NCBI GenBank assembly: GCA_947044365.1
Contig: OX345642.1
Span: forward strand, 5,170,007-5,234,006
DNA from: Petrosia ficiformis
Lineage: Eukaryota > Porifera > Demospongiae > Haplosclerida > Petrosiidae
Reading direction: 5' to 3'
Length of the DNA stretch: 64,000 nt
This document shows, in pieces, positions 24,043 to 33,672 of the stretch. Below the pieces are notes generated by a model, which saw only the letters and a program-made list of their open reading frames with translations, was not told the DNA's origin and did not search any database. Numbering within the stretch: position 1 is the stretch's first letter; every line of letters starts with the position of its first letter. The translations under genes and the position numbers were made by a program.

Positions 24043-25196
24043 CGGTAAATAGTACATTATAGGTGAATTTCAAATCAACAACAATAATCTATTCAATTAC
24101 TCTCATGTACTATTTACCATGCAAGGGTTCTGTGCACAACGGCACTGGTAAACATTGAATTAATGTTACCATAGCTCTGTATTCTTATCACTTAATAAAC
24201 CTTCTCCTGTTTAATGATGATATAGTATAAACTGTTGTAATAATCCCATATATGGGAAAATGTTTTCCGAGCTCCAAGTACATCACATTTCACACTTAAG
24301 AGATTATAGGTTTAACCATAGACATTTAAGTGATATATAAGTCATTTATAATTATGTAATATATAAGTTGTGATCAGTATCATAAGCTCCTGGTAATAAC
24401 AAGCCATTATCAGTATCATTTTATATATAATTCGTGATCAGTATCATATGTGTAATATACAAGTCATTATCAGTATCATAATTATGTGTTATATATAAGT
24501 CATTATCAGCATTAGTGATACACTAGTTATGATTAGCTAGATGTCATCAAGCTTACTAGGTCAAGTGTGTCCTACCTCAAAAAAATTAAACAAACCACTT
24601 TTATATACACTGCTATAAAGTAAAAGACAAACTAATTTTACTTGTATACATAAGTGGTTCAAGCTGTTTAAAATTTCGGTCATGAAGCAAACTTGGGACA
24701 ATGCTACAAGTTGGGTGTGGTAAGTAAGGTGGAACCGTCAGGTTGTGCTGCATAATTATGTGTACAAGATGACTCACAGGGAGGATCTTTGTTTTAGCTT
24801 GCAGGAAGGAGGTGTGGTTCCAGGCTACATTGGAATTTGGGACAGACAGAATTCCATTGATTGATTCTGGGATTGACAGAATATCAATACACGTTTCAAT
24901 TGACATTTTGACCACAATTGTGTCATACATAGGTAACAGTCTCAATCAGATCACATTCCACTTTTAAGAGATGCATTCATGGTAGAAGTCTGTTATTAAC
25001 AGACTTCTACCATTAATGCATGTGAAATACAGTAACTAAGCAAATCTTTGCATGTAGCAATAGTACACATAATTCCACTAAGCTATAGTAAGACCAGGAG
25101 GTTTGATAACACATTTAGAAACTTATTTTAAGCATCTGATTCGTCAATTCCATCTAGTTTTATAATTGATAATTAATTACTTGCTGTTCATTTCCT

Positions 25197-25741
25197 GTTT
25201 CCGTAACTTTTGTTTCATTTGTTTCGCACCTCTATACAGTAAAATGTTGGGGTGCATGCCCCCTGTATCCCATGGTTTCTGCACTATATATGTATAGAAT
25301 GTAGGATGAATTTGTGTAGTGAACCCTTTTAACGTTTCCTTGTCTTTTCCTTGTGATAAAATCTCATTATTGCATGTAATAGAATTAAGTGATTTAATTA
25401 GTAAAAATCATGAATGTATAACTAGTCATGCAGCATTTTTGTTGCCACCTCCTTTGTATATAAAGCTTAACAGTTGCCTGCACTTTATTATAGTTGACAT
25501 TTGTGGTATCTGGAATATCTATTCTTACAATGCAAAGTTAGTTTGGTTTATAGTATATATATATATATATATAAAGTATATAGAACCCTTGCCCAGTCTT
25601 TGGGTATCATTATACTGGCATTATTTTGTTTGTGCAAAACCGCTGATTTTGTACTACCAAAGCACATTAATAATTAATCCACGTCTTATGATATGTTTGT
25701 CTAAAATGCAAGCAAAAATGTTTCACTTCTTGTTTCTTTAG
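25197..25741. other. Upstream flank of the ankyrin array
   Basis: No exon recognised. It contains a short AT run (25553-25574) and a CTAGAACCCTTGCCCAG-like fragment related to 15650. The last 50 bp (GCAAGCAAAAATGTTTCACT, then TCTTGTTTCTTTAG) is the conserved acceptor context shared by most ankyrin exons of the array. Confidence 0.5.
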
Positions 25742-26014
25742 ATACAAAGTGTTATGACGCTTTTAACTATGGTAGACGAGAGGAGGCTCTTAGATTACTG
25801 AAGGAAGTTAAAGATCCTCGTACAGTGATGAGTAATAACAAATTCACTCTTCTCCATTGTGCTGCATATCATGGATGGTTGGATGTAGTAAAACAGCTGA
25901 TAAATGATCATGATTGTGATCCAGACTGTAAGGATAATGATGGTAATACCCCATTAAGCAAAGCTAGAGGCAATGGAAAACAATCTATTGTGAACTACCT
26001 GGAAATGGTTATAG
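25742..26014 (+). CDS. Gene B ankyrin exon 1
   Basis: 91 codons, phase 1 in and out (TTTCTTTAG acceptor; ATAG|GTACAT donor). The protein runs DTKCYDAFNYGRREEALRLL, a first helix pair, then FTLLHCAAYHGWLDVVKQLI, the clearest ankyrin repeat ('TLLH.AA..G..DVV..LI'), then DNDGNTPLSKARGNG and IVNYLEMVIG, a second repeat ending in its outer helix. Ankyrin repeats bind proteins. It is the first array exon visible; no start codon exon was found upstream, so the 5' end of gene B is unknown. Distinct residues: DCDPDC and NYLEMV. Confidence 0.8.
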
Positions 26015-26677
26015 GTACATTAGTTTGTTATTTTTGTGTGTGTGTGTGTGTCTAGCACCCCCAAATGAAGTGCTGCCACTGCAGCTTTTAATCAAGACAA
26101 TAAGAAAAATGAAGGGATGTTTGTAGGCACATTGCATTTATGACTGTTTTTGAGACTCGCAGTCGCTGTTTGCTGATATTGGTAGGACTTCTGATAATAA
26201 CACAGTTGATGTTGTAAGAAGACCATCGCTAACAAAAGCTAATTCGAACCGACTTGAAATAGCTCAAGCAACAACAAAGCTCTGTTCTTCTTTTCTTAGA
26301 TTTACTTAGCTTCAAAATGATTTTCATACTTCTCTAAATTTAATCAGAAGTTGCAATAAAAAGGTTTCCTACTGCAACGTATGACCATTCTAGGGGCGCT
26401 TGGTATGTATGACCACTCTAGGTGCCCTTGTTGTTAGGTTAAAAAATATGGGTCAACTGTAATATTCGCCTCTCCCATTTTAGATGCATGATTAGTGTTG
26501 TAGAAACGTTGAACCCACGAAATAGGGACGAGCGCGTAGCGCGAGCCCTCCGTAAAGATGGCTAAAGCTATTAGTTACCGAGCGAAGCGAGGCAGTAGGC
26601 CTATCATTGTTAGGTTATCATCAGAACAAGGTTATATATTACAGTAAACAATATTGAAATTGCAATAAAACAAGTAA

Positions 26678-27031
26678 CTAGATGAATGTGAAACATTGTG
26701 GGGGCGAGCCTTCGCTAGTTCTCTGAGCGTCTAGTCTTCTCTGCCTGTTCTCGGGGGTCTCTTCAGTTCTCCTACGGTCATCGCGCATTCTCTGAGCTTC
26801 TAGTCTGGCATGCTTTCTCTCTGGATTCTCTTGCTGGGTCCGTCTTCTTCTGTCAGCTGCTCTTCTTTTTTGTAGTCTCTGTTCACGCTCGTCAGCAGTC
26901 TCTGACAATCTTCGACGTTTATCTCGTTCACGTCTGAGAGCAAGTCGCTGTTCACGCTCTTCTTCAGTCTCAGATAATCTTCGACGTTTTTCTCTTTCAC
27001 GCCTGATGGCTAAGCTTTCTTCAGTCGACAT
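26678..27031 (-). CDS. Charged Arg/Glu-rich ORF, transposon-derived (Helitron-like N-terminus?)
   Basis: 117 codons, from an ATG at 27031. It is built of imperfect repeats of about 20-25 residues: REREKRRRLSETEEEREQRL, RERDKRRRLSETADEREQRL, RAADRRRRTQQENPERKHAR, RMRDDRRRTEETPENRQRRL. Repeats of the type 'RR..ETPE.R..RL..QR' are familiar from the N-terminal part of Helitron proteins in invertebrates and fungi; that link is from memory. No Rep or helicase domain follows, so it is at best a fragment. It lies inside an intron of gene B on the opposite strand, next to repeated sequence, and is probably not expressed as a host gene. Confidence 0.45.
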   Translation of the reverse strand: MSTEESLAIRREREKRRRLSETEEEREQRLALRRERDKRRRLSETADEREQRLQKRRAADRRRRTQQENPERKHARLEAQRMRDDRRRTEETPENRQRRLDAQRTSEGSPPQCFTFI

Positions 27032-28113
27032 GATACTTCACGTGGACCAACAAGTAGTACACGCCTATATTAGTTAAAGCTATTTCACCCCGCCTGGGGC
27101 CAAGTGGTCCCCGCGGGAGAAAAAGACGTACGTACGCAAGCAAGAATCAAGCAAGCAAGATTCTCTTATAGTGTGGGGCTCGCTCAGGCTCGCCCCAATT
27201 ATACAAATTTACCTGAGTTTCTTTGTCAAAAATCAAACATTTTAATTACAATTTTGGTTAATTAGATATACGGTATTGCGTAGGCAAATGTGGCATACGG
27301 AGTAGGCGAACCTGGCATAATTCGAATTTGGTTGTAGCAATAGTTCAAAAGACAGAGTTTGTGTTTTTAAGTTCTCAAAGGACTCACAATAATTATATTT
27401 AGTTTTGTTTTTCATTACACATTTATCTTATTGGTCTTCATGTAAAAAATCAAGAAATATTGGGATAAATAAAGCAAGTATACAGAACTTGAGCTGAAGA
27501 TAAAAATAACTCTGTGATGTTAGTCACAGCACATGCTAGCAGCACCACTCTTATGTCTTTACCAAGCCATCCCCAGACCAATGTGTTAACTGCCTATAAG
27601 GCAGTATAGCAATAACATCTAAAAATGACTGATATCAGGCCCGTACACAGAGTTCAGAAAAGGGGGGTGTCAAATCCCTAATGGGGCATCTGTGTCATAG
27701 TTCATGTGTATTAATGCTATGGGGCTTAGCCTTTGCTTTGTTTGGGAACATCTTAAATAGTTGTTCAATTGCCTCAAAGCAGATGCTGAACTAAGTAGTA
27801 TTGTTGCAAATACCTTCAATAGTATATAAATATTTGAAAAGCTACTAAAGCAGCATTTCATAAGGGCAGCTTTCAGCGTTCCAGCCTTCCAGGTCGATTA
27901 TTTTTTGAAACATGCAGCTACTTAAGACTTCAACCAACGAAACTCTTCATCTAATATTTCAGAATTAGGAATAGAATTGAATTGGTGGAAAAATTTTTTC
28001 AAGTGAAACTGCATATAATCTCAAGGTATACCTGGATATGAAGTCGTGAAAATACAATATTTGTTTACTACTCACTCACTCACTGAAGGGGATAAACCAA
28101 CAAACAGCATATT

Positions 28114-28437
28114 ATGCCTACTTCAGTGGAATGTGTTTGCTGTATGGAAATGGAACCAATTATGGAAAAAATGCAGGAAGATAACATTGATGAAGAATGT
28201 GTGTTACCCATAACATCCTGGATTTTTTTGCTGTTACAAGCACCATACTTCAACTATCGCCAGCAGCATGGAACAGAAGGTTTATCTCCTTCAGTGAATG
28301 AGCGAGTAGTAGTGCCAGCATGTGCTGTGACTAACATCAGAGTCGGCATTAGTTTTGAGGCCACGCCCATTTGCTGGAGAAGGAACAGTCTGGGGAAACT
28401 GTGTAGAAAAAGTTTGCACTTAGGAATGCGGAAATGA
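28114..28437 (+). pseudogene. P2X7 C-terminal-domain-like fragment
   Basis: The frame contains PTSVECVCCMEMEPIMEKMQ, APYFNYRQQHG and RVVVPACAVTNIR. These match the cysteine-rich P2X7 cytosolic 'ballast' type domain as I know it from many invertebrate proteins: an ECICC motif, an AY..YRQ.YG segment and a final V.P.CAV..IR strand. The conserved HPGF/CLN segment between them is missing and replaced by VLPITSWIFLL, and the frame then runs into a foldback repeat (from 28345). I therefore call it a decayed fragment carried inside the 1.6-kb inverted-repeat element, not a working gene. Confidence 0.5.
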
Positions 28438-28765
28438 ATATATTTCAATGACTGTCATGTGACCGCGGCGAGATATAACAATAACTAGTGAGAAAGAAAT
28501 CGAGAATGGCAGGTGTTCTTGCTCCTTTTTTTACCTGTTGGTATCCCAGTCTGATGACTACATCCTGCAGAACAGCAACTACACTCCACCTTCCTTCTCT
28601 TTGCGTCCATGACAATGAATAATTAACATTTCTGCGGTACAGATCACATGATCAAACGATTCTGATTGGGGGTTCCTACATTCCGGCAGAGCCAAATTTT
28701 TTCTACACAGTTTCCCCAGACCATTCCTTCTCCAGCGAACGGGGGTGGCCTCGAGACTAAGTCGG
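28345..28765. mobile_element. Foldback element with about 90-bp arms
   Basis: GAGGCCACGCCCATTTGCTG, GAGAAGGAAC, GTCTGGGGAAACTGTGTAGA (28358-28410) is matched in inverted form by TCTACACAGTTTCCCCAGAC, ATTCCTTCTCCAGCGAACGG, GGGTGGCCTC (28702-28752). Confidence 0.65.
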
Positions 28766-28955
28766 CATTTCCATCTTCAGCTTATACTGGTTTTATTTAT
28801 CTTGATTTTTTACATGAAGATAAATGTGTAATGAAAAACAAAAACCTATTTGAGAACTTAAAAACACAAACTCTGTCTTTTGAACTATTGCTACAACCAT
28901 TACCACACGTTTTAGTTGTCCTCTTGTGACGTCACAAAAACCACGCCTCAAATAA

Positions 28956-29012
28956 TTGAAATTAATTGCAGGAAACAGGAAATCATTTCCTGTTTCCTGC
29001 AATTAATTTCAA
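28956..29012. repeat. Perfect 57-bp palindrome, 1-nt centre
   Basis: Two 28-bp arms around a single C at 28984. Each arm reads TTGAAATTAATTGCAGGAAA then CAGGAAAT. No mismatch is visible. Confidence 0.95.
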
Positions 29013-29051
29013 TGTTAAAATCAAAGATGGTGGATAAACTAAAACAGAAGC

Positions 29052-29213
29052 GCCATTAGAGACAGTACGTTAGCATGTGAACGGACCAAGTATACGGTAT
29101 CACAAACAACATGGATGATAACCCTAACAATCCCAGGGCCTAAACTGGGGGGCTCCGCCCCCCTAGACCCCCCAGTTTGTCCGTTCACATGCTAACATAC
29201 TGTCTCTAATGGC
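29052..29213. mobile_element. MITE with GCCATTAGAGACAGTA ends
   Basis: GCCATTAGAGACAGTACGTT, AGCATGTGAACGGA at the left is matched in inverted form by TCCGTTCACATGCTAACATA, CTGTCTCTAATGGC at the right, with one mismatch in 34 bp. The centre holds a GC-rich hairpin (CTGGGGGGCTCCGCCCCCC). Confidence 0.8.
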
Positions 29214-29563
29214 CAGTCTAAAACAGCGATGTTTGAAGTTGGATAACTCGCGTTTTTGAAGTTTAATAGCTAATTCCTTCATGTAGTATGTATTTTTCAT
29301 GTATTACTATGCATTCATGCTATAATCTCAATAAATTATTTTGCATGTCAGTTACCCTTTAAACTATTTTATTCTATCAATAAAAATTGTTTCCAAACAC
29401 ACATATATGACAAGTGGTCTGCATATTCTTTTCTGTTTACTTGTATATAGTTGTTTTCATGTGTAATATAGTAGTGCAATCTGCAGTTTGCCTGCCAATA
29501 TGTTTAATGCCATACAACATGCAGATAGTGTTAAGCAATAACATTTCATTCTTGTTTCTTTAG

Positions 29564-29842
29564 GTGAAAAAGATAAATGTTATGATGCTTTTAACTATGG
29601 CAGACGGGAAGAAGCTCTTCGTTTATTAATGAAAATTAAAAATCCTCATATAGTGAAGAGTAAGAACAACTTCACTATTCTTCATTGTGCTGCATATCAT
29701 GGATGGTTGGATGTAGTAAAACAGCTGATAGACGATCATCAGTTTGATCCAGTCTGCAAAGATGACAGTGGTAATACCCCATTAAGCAAAGCTAGAAGTA
29801 ATGGAAAACAACATGTTGTGGAATACCTGCAAACAGCTATAG
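29564..29842 (+). CDS. Gene B ankyrin exon 2
   Basis: 93 codons, phase 1-1. It starts EKDKCYDAFNYGRREEALRLL and contains ILHCAAYHGWLDVVKQLIDD, then GNTPLSKARSNGKQ and VVEYLQTAIG. The acceptor context TTTCATTCTTGTTTCTTTAG is close to that of the other array exons. Peculiarity: DPVC replaces the DPDC found in nearly all other copies, and the linker between repeats reads DDSGNTP. Confidence 0.82.
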
Positions 29843-30623
29843 GTATGTTTATTTCTGTTTATATACAAATTGTCTTGGTATAGATCTGCAGATTACCTTG
29901 ACATTATTTAGCATAACACAATTTGCAGAATTTGATAATAAATCTCTGTAAATTACAGAGCAATTTTTAAAACTTTTTAAATATTTACTAGAAATGTTTT
30001 TGATAACTTTAATTTTGCAGGGTAGCTACTGCATTAACCAATAATAACTACCCACATCTTCAACACATGTTGCACATTTTGCTGACAATGATCGCTTAAC
30101 CAGAGGCTATCATGTTTATCAGGGTATTTTGACCAGCCACATCAGAGGCAGATACAGGATTTATTGTTTGGTGGGGTTGATCTTGGCACGCTTTGCACAC
30201 CACACAAAATTTTAGCTAATTAATTATTCATAAAGGATGTGTTAAATTAATTAACAAAAGAAAAAGTCAACTAGAGTTAGTTCTCCAACACCGATTTCTG
30301 GAAGATGCGCCTCGGATGTTGTTGAATGAAAGCCTTCAAAATGTCTTCTACTGGAATTCTCTCCTGGTAATGAATAGCTATCATAGCTATTCATTAACCA
30401 GTGTAAACATTAAATTTATTTCAAAGCTCAAATGTTTTGGGAGGGTTGCAACCCCACAACCCCCCCCCTAAATCCGCCCGAGGTCAAGTAATTCACACAT
30501 GGCTGTGCCCCATAATTTACAATAATAATTATTTCTAAGACTACATTTTCTAACCATAGTTATAATAAAATATGTATTAAAACCTCACTGCAAGCAAAAA
30601 TGTTTCACTTCTTGTTTCTTTAG
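29843..30623. other. Intron between ankyrin exons 2 and 3
   Basis: Begins with the array-typical donor and the TGCAGATTACCTTGACATTA, TTTAGC sequence shared by many introns here. 30142-30484 is an inverted-repeat element (GAGGCAGATACAGGATTT versus AAATCCGCCCGAGG, with GGTGGGGTTG versus CAACCCCAC inside). 30366-30401 is a short palindrome. Confidence 0.5.
30366..30401. repeat. Short palindrome, 1-nt centre
   Basis: GGTAATGAATAGCTAT, C, ATAGCTATTCATTAACC: 16-bp arms with one single-base indel, inside the inverted-repeat element at 30142-30484. Confidence 0.85.
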
Positions 30624-30911
30624 CTGAAGTAGAGACAAGGTGTTATGATGCTTTTAACCATGGCAGACAAGAGGAGGCTCTTAGATTACTGAAGCAAGTT
30701 AAAGATCCTCATACAGTGAAGAGTAGGAGCAACTTCAATATACTTCATTGTGCTGCATATCATGGATGGTTGGATGTAGTAAAACAGCTGATAATTGAAC
30801 ATCGGTTTAAACCAGACTGTGAGGATGATGATGGCAATACCCCATTAAGCAAAGCTAGAAGTAATGGAAAACAAATTGTTGTGGACTACCTGGAAACAGT
30901 TACATTAACAG
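30624..30911 (+). CDS. Gene B ankyrin exon 3
   Basis: 96 codons, phase 1-1, the longest of the set. AEVETRCYDAFNHGRQEEAL leads into FNILHCAAYHGWLDVVKQLI and DDGNTPLSKARSNGKQ. The last helix reads VVDYLETVTLTG: nine extra bases (three codons) before the donor compared with YLETVIG elsewhere. EHRFKPDCED replaces the usual DHQFDPDCKD. Confidence 0.82.
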
Positions 30912-32106
30912 GTACATTTGTTATTTATTTCAGTTTGCGTAATTATCTTAGCAAGTTAGCATGTAATATAATATGTAGATTAGATCCCAAATTTCCAATC
31001 TGCAGATATATATAGTATGCTAACAGGTCCTATATACAAATTATAGAACCTGAGTTTTGTGTCCAAGGGTGTAAATGTAGCCTGAGCCTGCGATGGCTAT
31101 ATCACACACGATAGTACAAGTTGAATGAGAATTGACATAATATTTATTATTGCAAGGTTTAAAATAACCGGTTCATTTTTACAGTGTAATAAATACACAA
31201 ATAGAAGTTAACAACACCAACATATATATGAGAAACAAATTATTACGTAGATTAAGGGAAATGTTAGTATTCACTGTGTGCTGGAATGTTGTTTACATTG
31301 AAGTTAACAATTTATTTCCACCATACAACTGACTGACTGCATGTGTCCTTGTTGCTTTTAACATTAATTCTCATAAACTAACCTTCCATTAGAAAGACCT
31401 ACTTTTATAAGTTATGACTAATTTGCTTAATTAAAAAGAGCACTAAACTTTATAAGCAGAAAAGGTCTCATTTCTAAAGTAAAGTAACTGTCATTATTAC
31501 ATTTAGGATCACAGATATAGACAAGTTTACAATAAAAGCATATTCTGCCCATTTGGGAATACATTCACAAGTTTGGCTATTTGATGAAATAGTGATACCA
31601 TTCATCAGAGAATATGGTAGTACTCTCTATGTAGGGATGGCACAGGAAAAAAATGGCCGCCCATACAAGTGATGAGCTGAAATCTCTGCTAAAATTATGG
31701 CACGGCACGGGAAAAACATGGCTGCCCATACAAGTGATGAGCTGAAATCTCTGCTAAAATTATAGAGACAAGTCTTAATAAACACATACCTTTTGATATC
31801 TAGTGTTTTTATGACTAACAATATCTTCTAGACAGTTGGAGATCATCTTTAAGGTAGAGAACTGGCAAGTAGCAAAACTGGCAAAATCTTATTATTATTT
31901 TTCCAGACAAATCATTTTTTGTTTGTTGAAATATCACAGTGATTCTAGCACCATTCCAGTCTCATTCATAGTAAAATTCTGGTATATAAATATTGAGATG
32001 ATATTTAATACTATGAAAGAAGAGAGTCCCTACGACTACAAAGATTGGATCTCGAATTGGACGCCATTTTCATAAGTGTATTCATTAATCGAGGCACGTA
32101 AAACCA

Positions 32107-32127
32107 TTACGCATGCGCATGCGCATT
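32107..32127. promoter_or_regulatory. NRF1-like palindromic motif
   Basis: ATTACGCATGCGCATGCGCA contains overlapping GCGCATGCGC palindromes, the consensus of NRF1 core-promoter sites in animals. It stands out in AT-rich DNA and lies 20 bp before an ATG (32142). Function is inferred. Confidence 0.4.
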
Positions 32128-32141
32128 TGTATAGTCGGAAC

Positions 32142-32187
32142 ATGGAAACTGAAAAGGAGAAGGCTCATAAGCATAGTGATAACATTT
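32142..32187 (+). CDS. Candidate internal first exon of gene B (or of a second gene)
   Basis: An ATG 20 bp downstream of the NRF1-like motif opens METEKEKAHKHSDNI and reaches a T|GTGAGC donor in phase 1, the phase every ankyrin exon needs. Joined to exon 4 it would read ..NIYDVEQECYEAF. Without splicing the frame ends after 26 codons. If real, it would give a transcript starting in the middle of the array, or mean that exons 1-3 belong to a different gene. No conservation evidence; it remains a hypothesis. Confidence 0.3.
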
Positions 32188-32372
32188 GTGAGCAAATACA
32201 TTCTCATAACAATGATTATTAAAGCCATTGTATAATAATATTATATACTATGATGATAAGCATTGGAATACTGAATGGTTGACACAGTGACTAACACTAG
32301 GACAGCAGACAGTGCTGTAAGTTAAATAGAGAATAGACATCATCTGTAAGTGAAAGAGAATGTTAATGCATA

Positions 32373-32423
<51 letters not shown>

Positions 32424-32540
32424 ACTAACCTTCATTGATGAACAAAGTTTAATGCATTTATGATTGTATGATTTCTTATATAACTTACACCAGTATGTTC
32501 ACCTCATTCAGAAAAAAATACAATGGAAACAAGAATAATA

Positions 32541-32840
32541 AAAACCATTTTCAATAAAATGAAAGATGTAGGGATGTTAAAACCCATAAAGCATGGGAAC
32601 AAGGTTGGGATGCTAACATAGGACCCAAACTTAAACAAACTACTTCCGTATAACCCTACATAAGTACAGCTCTTTGTATTTTGCTTTATAGTGGTGTAAG
32701 TACTTATGTTGGGTTATATGGAAGTAGTTTGTTTAATTTTGGGTCCTATGTTAGCCTCCCAACCTTGTTCCCATGCTTTATGGGTTTTAACATCTATACA
32801 TCTTCTTTTATTTATTGAAAATGTTTTTATTATTCTTGAT
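32541..32840. mobile_element. Large foldback element
   Basis: About 130-bp arms: AAGCATGGGAACAAGGTTGG, GCTAACATAGGACCCAAA, TAAACAAACTACTTCC, ATAACCC..ATAAGTAC (left) and their inverse GTACTTATGTTGGGTTATAT, GGAAGTAGTTTGTTTAA, TTTGGGTCCTATGTTAGC, CCAACCTTGTTCCCATGCTT (right), with about 30 bp between. Confidence 0.85.
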
Positions 32841-32938
32841 AAATGTAATATTGTCATATATGCAATATGTATCTTAATCTAAATTCACGATCAGTTTATC
32901 TTCGAAGCAAGAATGATTTGCCTCCATATTTCTTTTAG

Positions 32939-33220
32939 ATGACGTAGAGCAGGAGTGTTACGAGGCATTTAACTATGGTAGACGGGAGGAGGCTCTTAGA
33001 TTACTGAAGAAAGTTAAAAATCCTCATAAAGTGAAGAGTAAGAGCAATTTTACTATTCTTCATTGTGCTGCATATCATGGATGGTTGGATGTAGTAAAAG
33101 AGCTGATAAATGACCATGACTATAACCCAGACTGTAAGGATGATGGTGGCAATACTCCATTAAGCAAAGCTGGAAGTAATGGAAAACACTCTGTTGTGGA
33201 CTACCTGGAAACAGTTATAG
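32939..33220 (+). CDS. Gene B ankyrin exon 4
   Basis: 94 codons, phase 1-1. DVEQECYEAFNYGRREEALR, FTILHCAAYHGWLDVVKELI, GNTPLSKAGSNGKH and VVDYLETVIG. Its acceptor (CCATATTTCTTTTAG) differs from the CACTTCTTGTTTCTTTAG context of its neighbours, which fits a different splice partner such as the candidate exon at 32142. Also unusual: DYNPDCKDDGGN in the inter-repeat loop. Confidence 0.82.
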
Positions 33221-33390
33221 GTACGTATATAACTATCTTGATGTTTTTTTTCTGCTTATGTACTTAGTATAAAAAAATTTTGTGTAATCTACAAATTGCC
33301 TACCATTATATAATAAGTGCCACACAATTTGTGGATTGTATGGAATGTTTGTTTGATCTTATAAGCAAATTGTTTCACTTGTTGCTTTAG

Positions 33391-33672
33391 CCGAACTGGA
33401 GATGAAGTGCTACAATGCTTTTAACTATGGCAGACGAGATGAAGCTCTTAAATTACTGAAGCAAATTGAAGATCCTCATACAGTGAAGAGTAATGACAAC
33501 TTCACTATTCTTCATTGTGCTGCACATTGGGGATGGTTGGATGTAGTAAAAGAGCTGATAAATGATCATCAGTTTGATCCAGACTGTAAGGATGATGATG
33601 GTAATACCCCATTAAGCAGAGCTAGAAGTAATGGAAAAGAATCTGTTGTGGACTACCTGCAAACTGTTACAG
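33391..33672 (+). CDS. Gene B ankyrin exon 5
   Basis: 94 codons, phase 1-1, only 170 bp after exon 4, the shortest intron of the array. AELEMKCYNAFNYGRRDEAL, FTILHCAAHWGWLDVVKELI, DHQFDPDCKDDDGNTPLSRA and VVDYLQTVTG. HCAAHWGW replaces HCAAYHGW. The donor is CAG|GTATAC. Confidence 0.83.

Larger units (their letters stand above)
17414..25196. repeat. Segmental tandem duplication, unit 2 (7.8 kb)
   Basis: Near-identical to 10022-17066 apart from indels: a foldback element and AT tracts (about 18450-18745), an extra R/Q block at 18775-19490, and a 0.1-kb stretch (22878-22990) that unit 1 lost near 14840. An identical 78-codon frame (11580 and 19635) shows how recent the copy is. AT microsatellites are at 18412-18440, 18702-18740 and 20997-21071. 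No gene seen. Confidence 0.9.
27330..28898. mobile_element. Inverted-repeat element of 1.6 kb
   Basis: The left arm 27330-27460 (GGTTGTAGCAATAGTTCAAA, then AGACAGAGTTTGTG, AAGTTCTCAAA, TTTTTCATTACACATTTATC) is matched in inverted form by 28793-28898. The left arm has a 30-bp extra stretch near 27379. The interior contains the P2X7-C-like fragment and a nested foldback. Confidence 0.6.
26015..29563. other. Long intron of gene B, full of transposon debris
   Basis: 3.5 kb between ankyrin exons 1 and 2. It starts with a GT run (26034-26052). It holds a GC-richer repeat (26515-26640, also inverted at 52726-52830), a minus-strand Helitron-like ORF (26678-27031), an inverted-repeat element (27330-28898) with a P2X7-C-like fragment, a foldback (28345-28765), a 57-bp palindrome (28956-29012) and a MITE (29052-29213). 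Confidence 0.55.
30912..32938. other. Intron between ankyrin exons 3 and 4
   Basis: Contains a half copy of the GATGTGATATAGCC-type foldback (31009-31115), then CACAAATAGAAGTTA and CTCATAAACTAACCTTCCAT sequence that elsewhere follows linker exons, so a linker exon may have been lost here. 31657-31762 is a direct duplication (CCATACAAGTGATGAGCTGA twice). An AT run lies at 32377-32420 and a 300-bp foldback at 32541-32840. A candidate internal first exon is listed separately. Confidence 0.5.

Noticed and set aside
31836..32075. 79-codon frame before the NRF1-like motif
   Set aside because: No recognisable domain and no ATG-to-splice layout; the frame ends before the motif.
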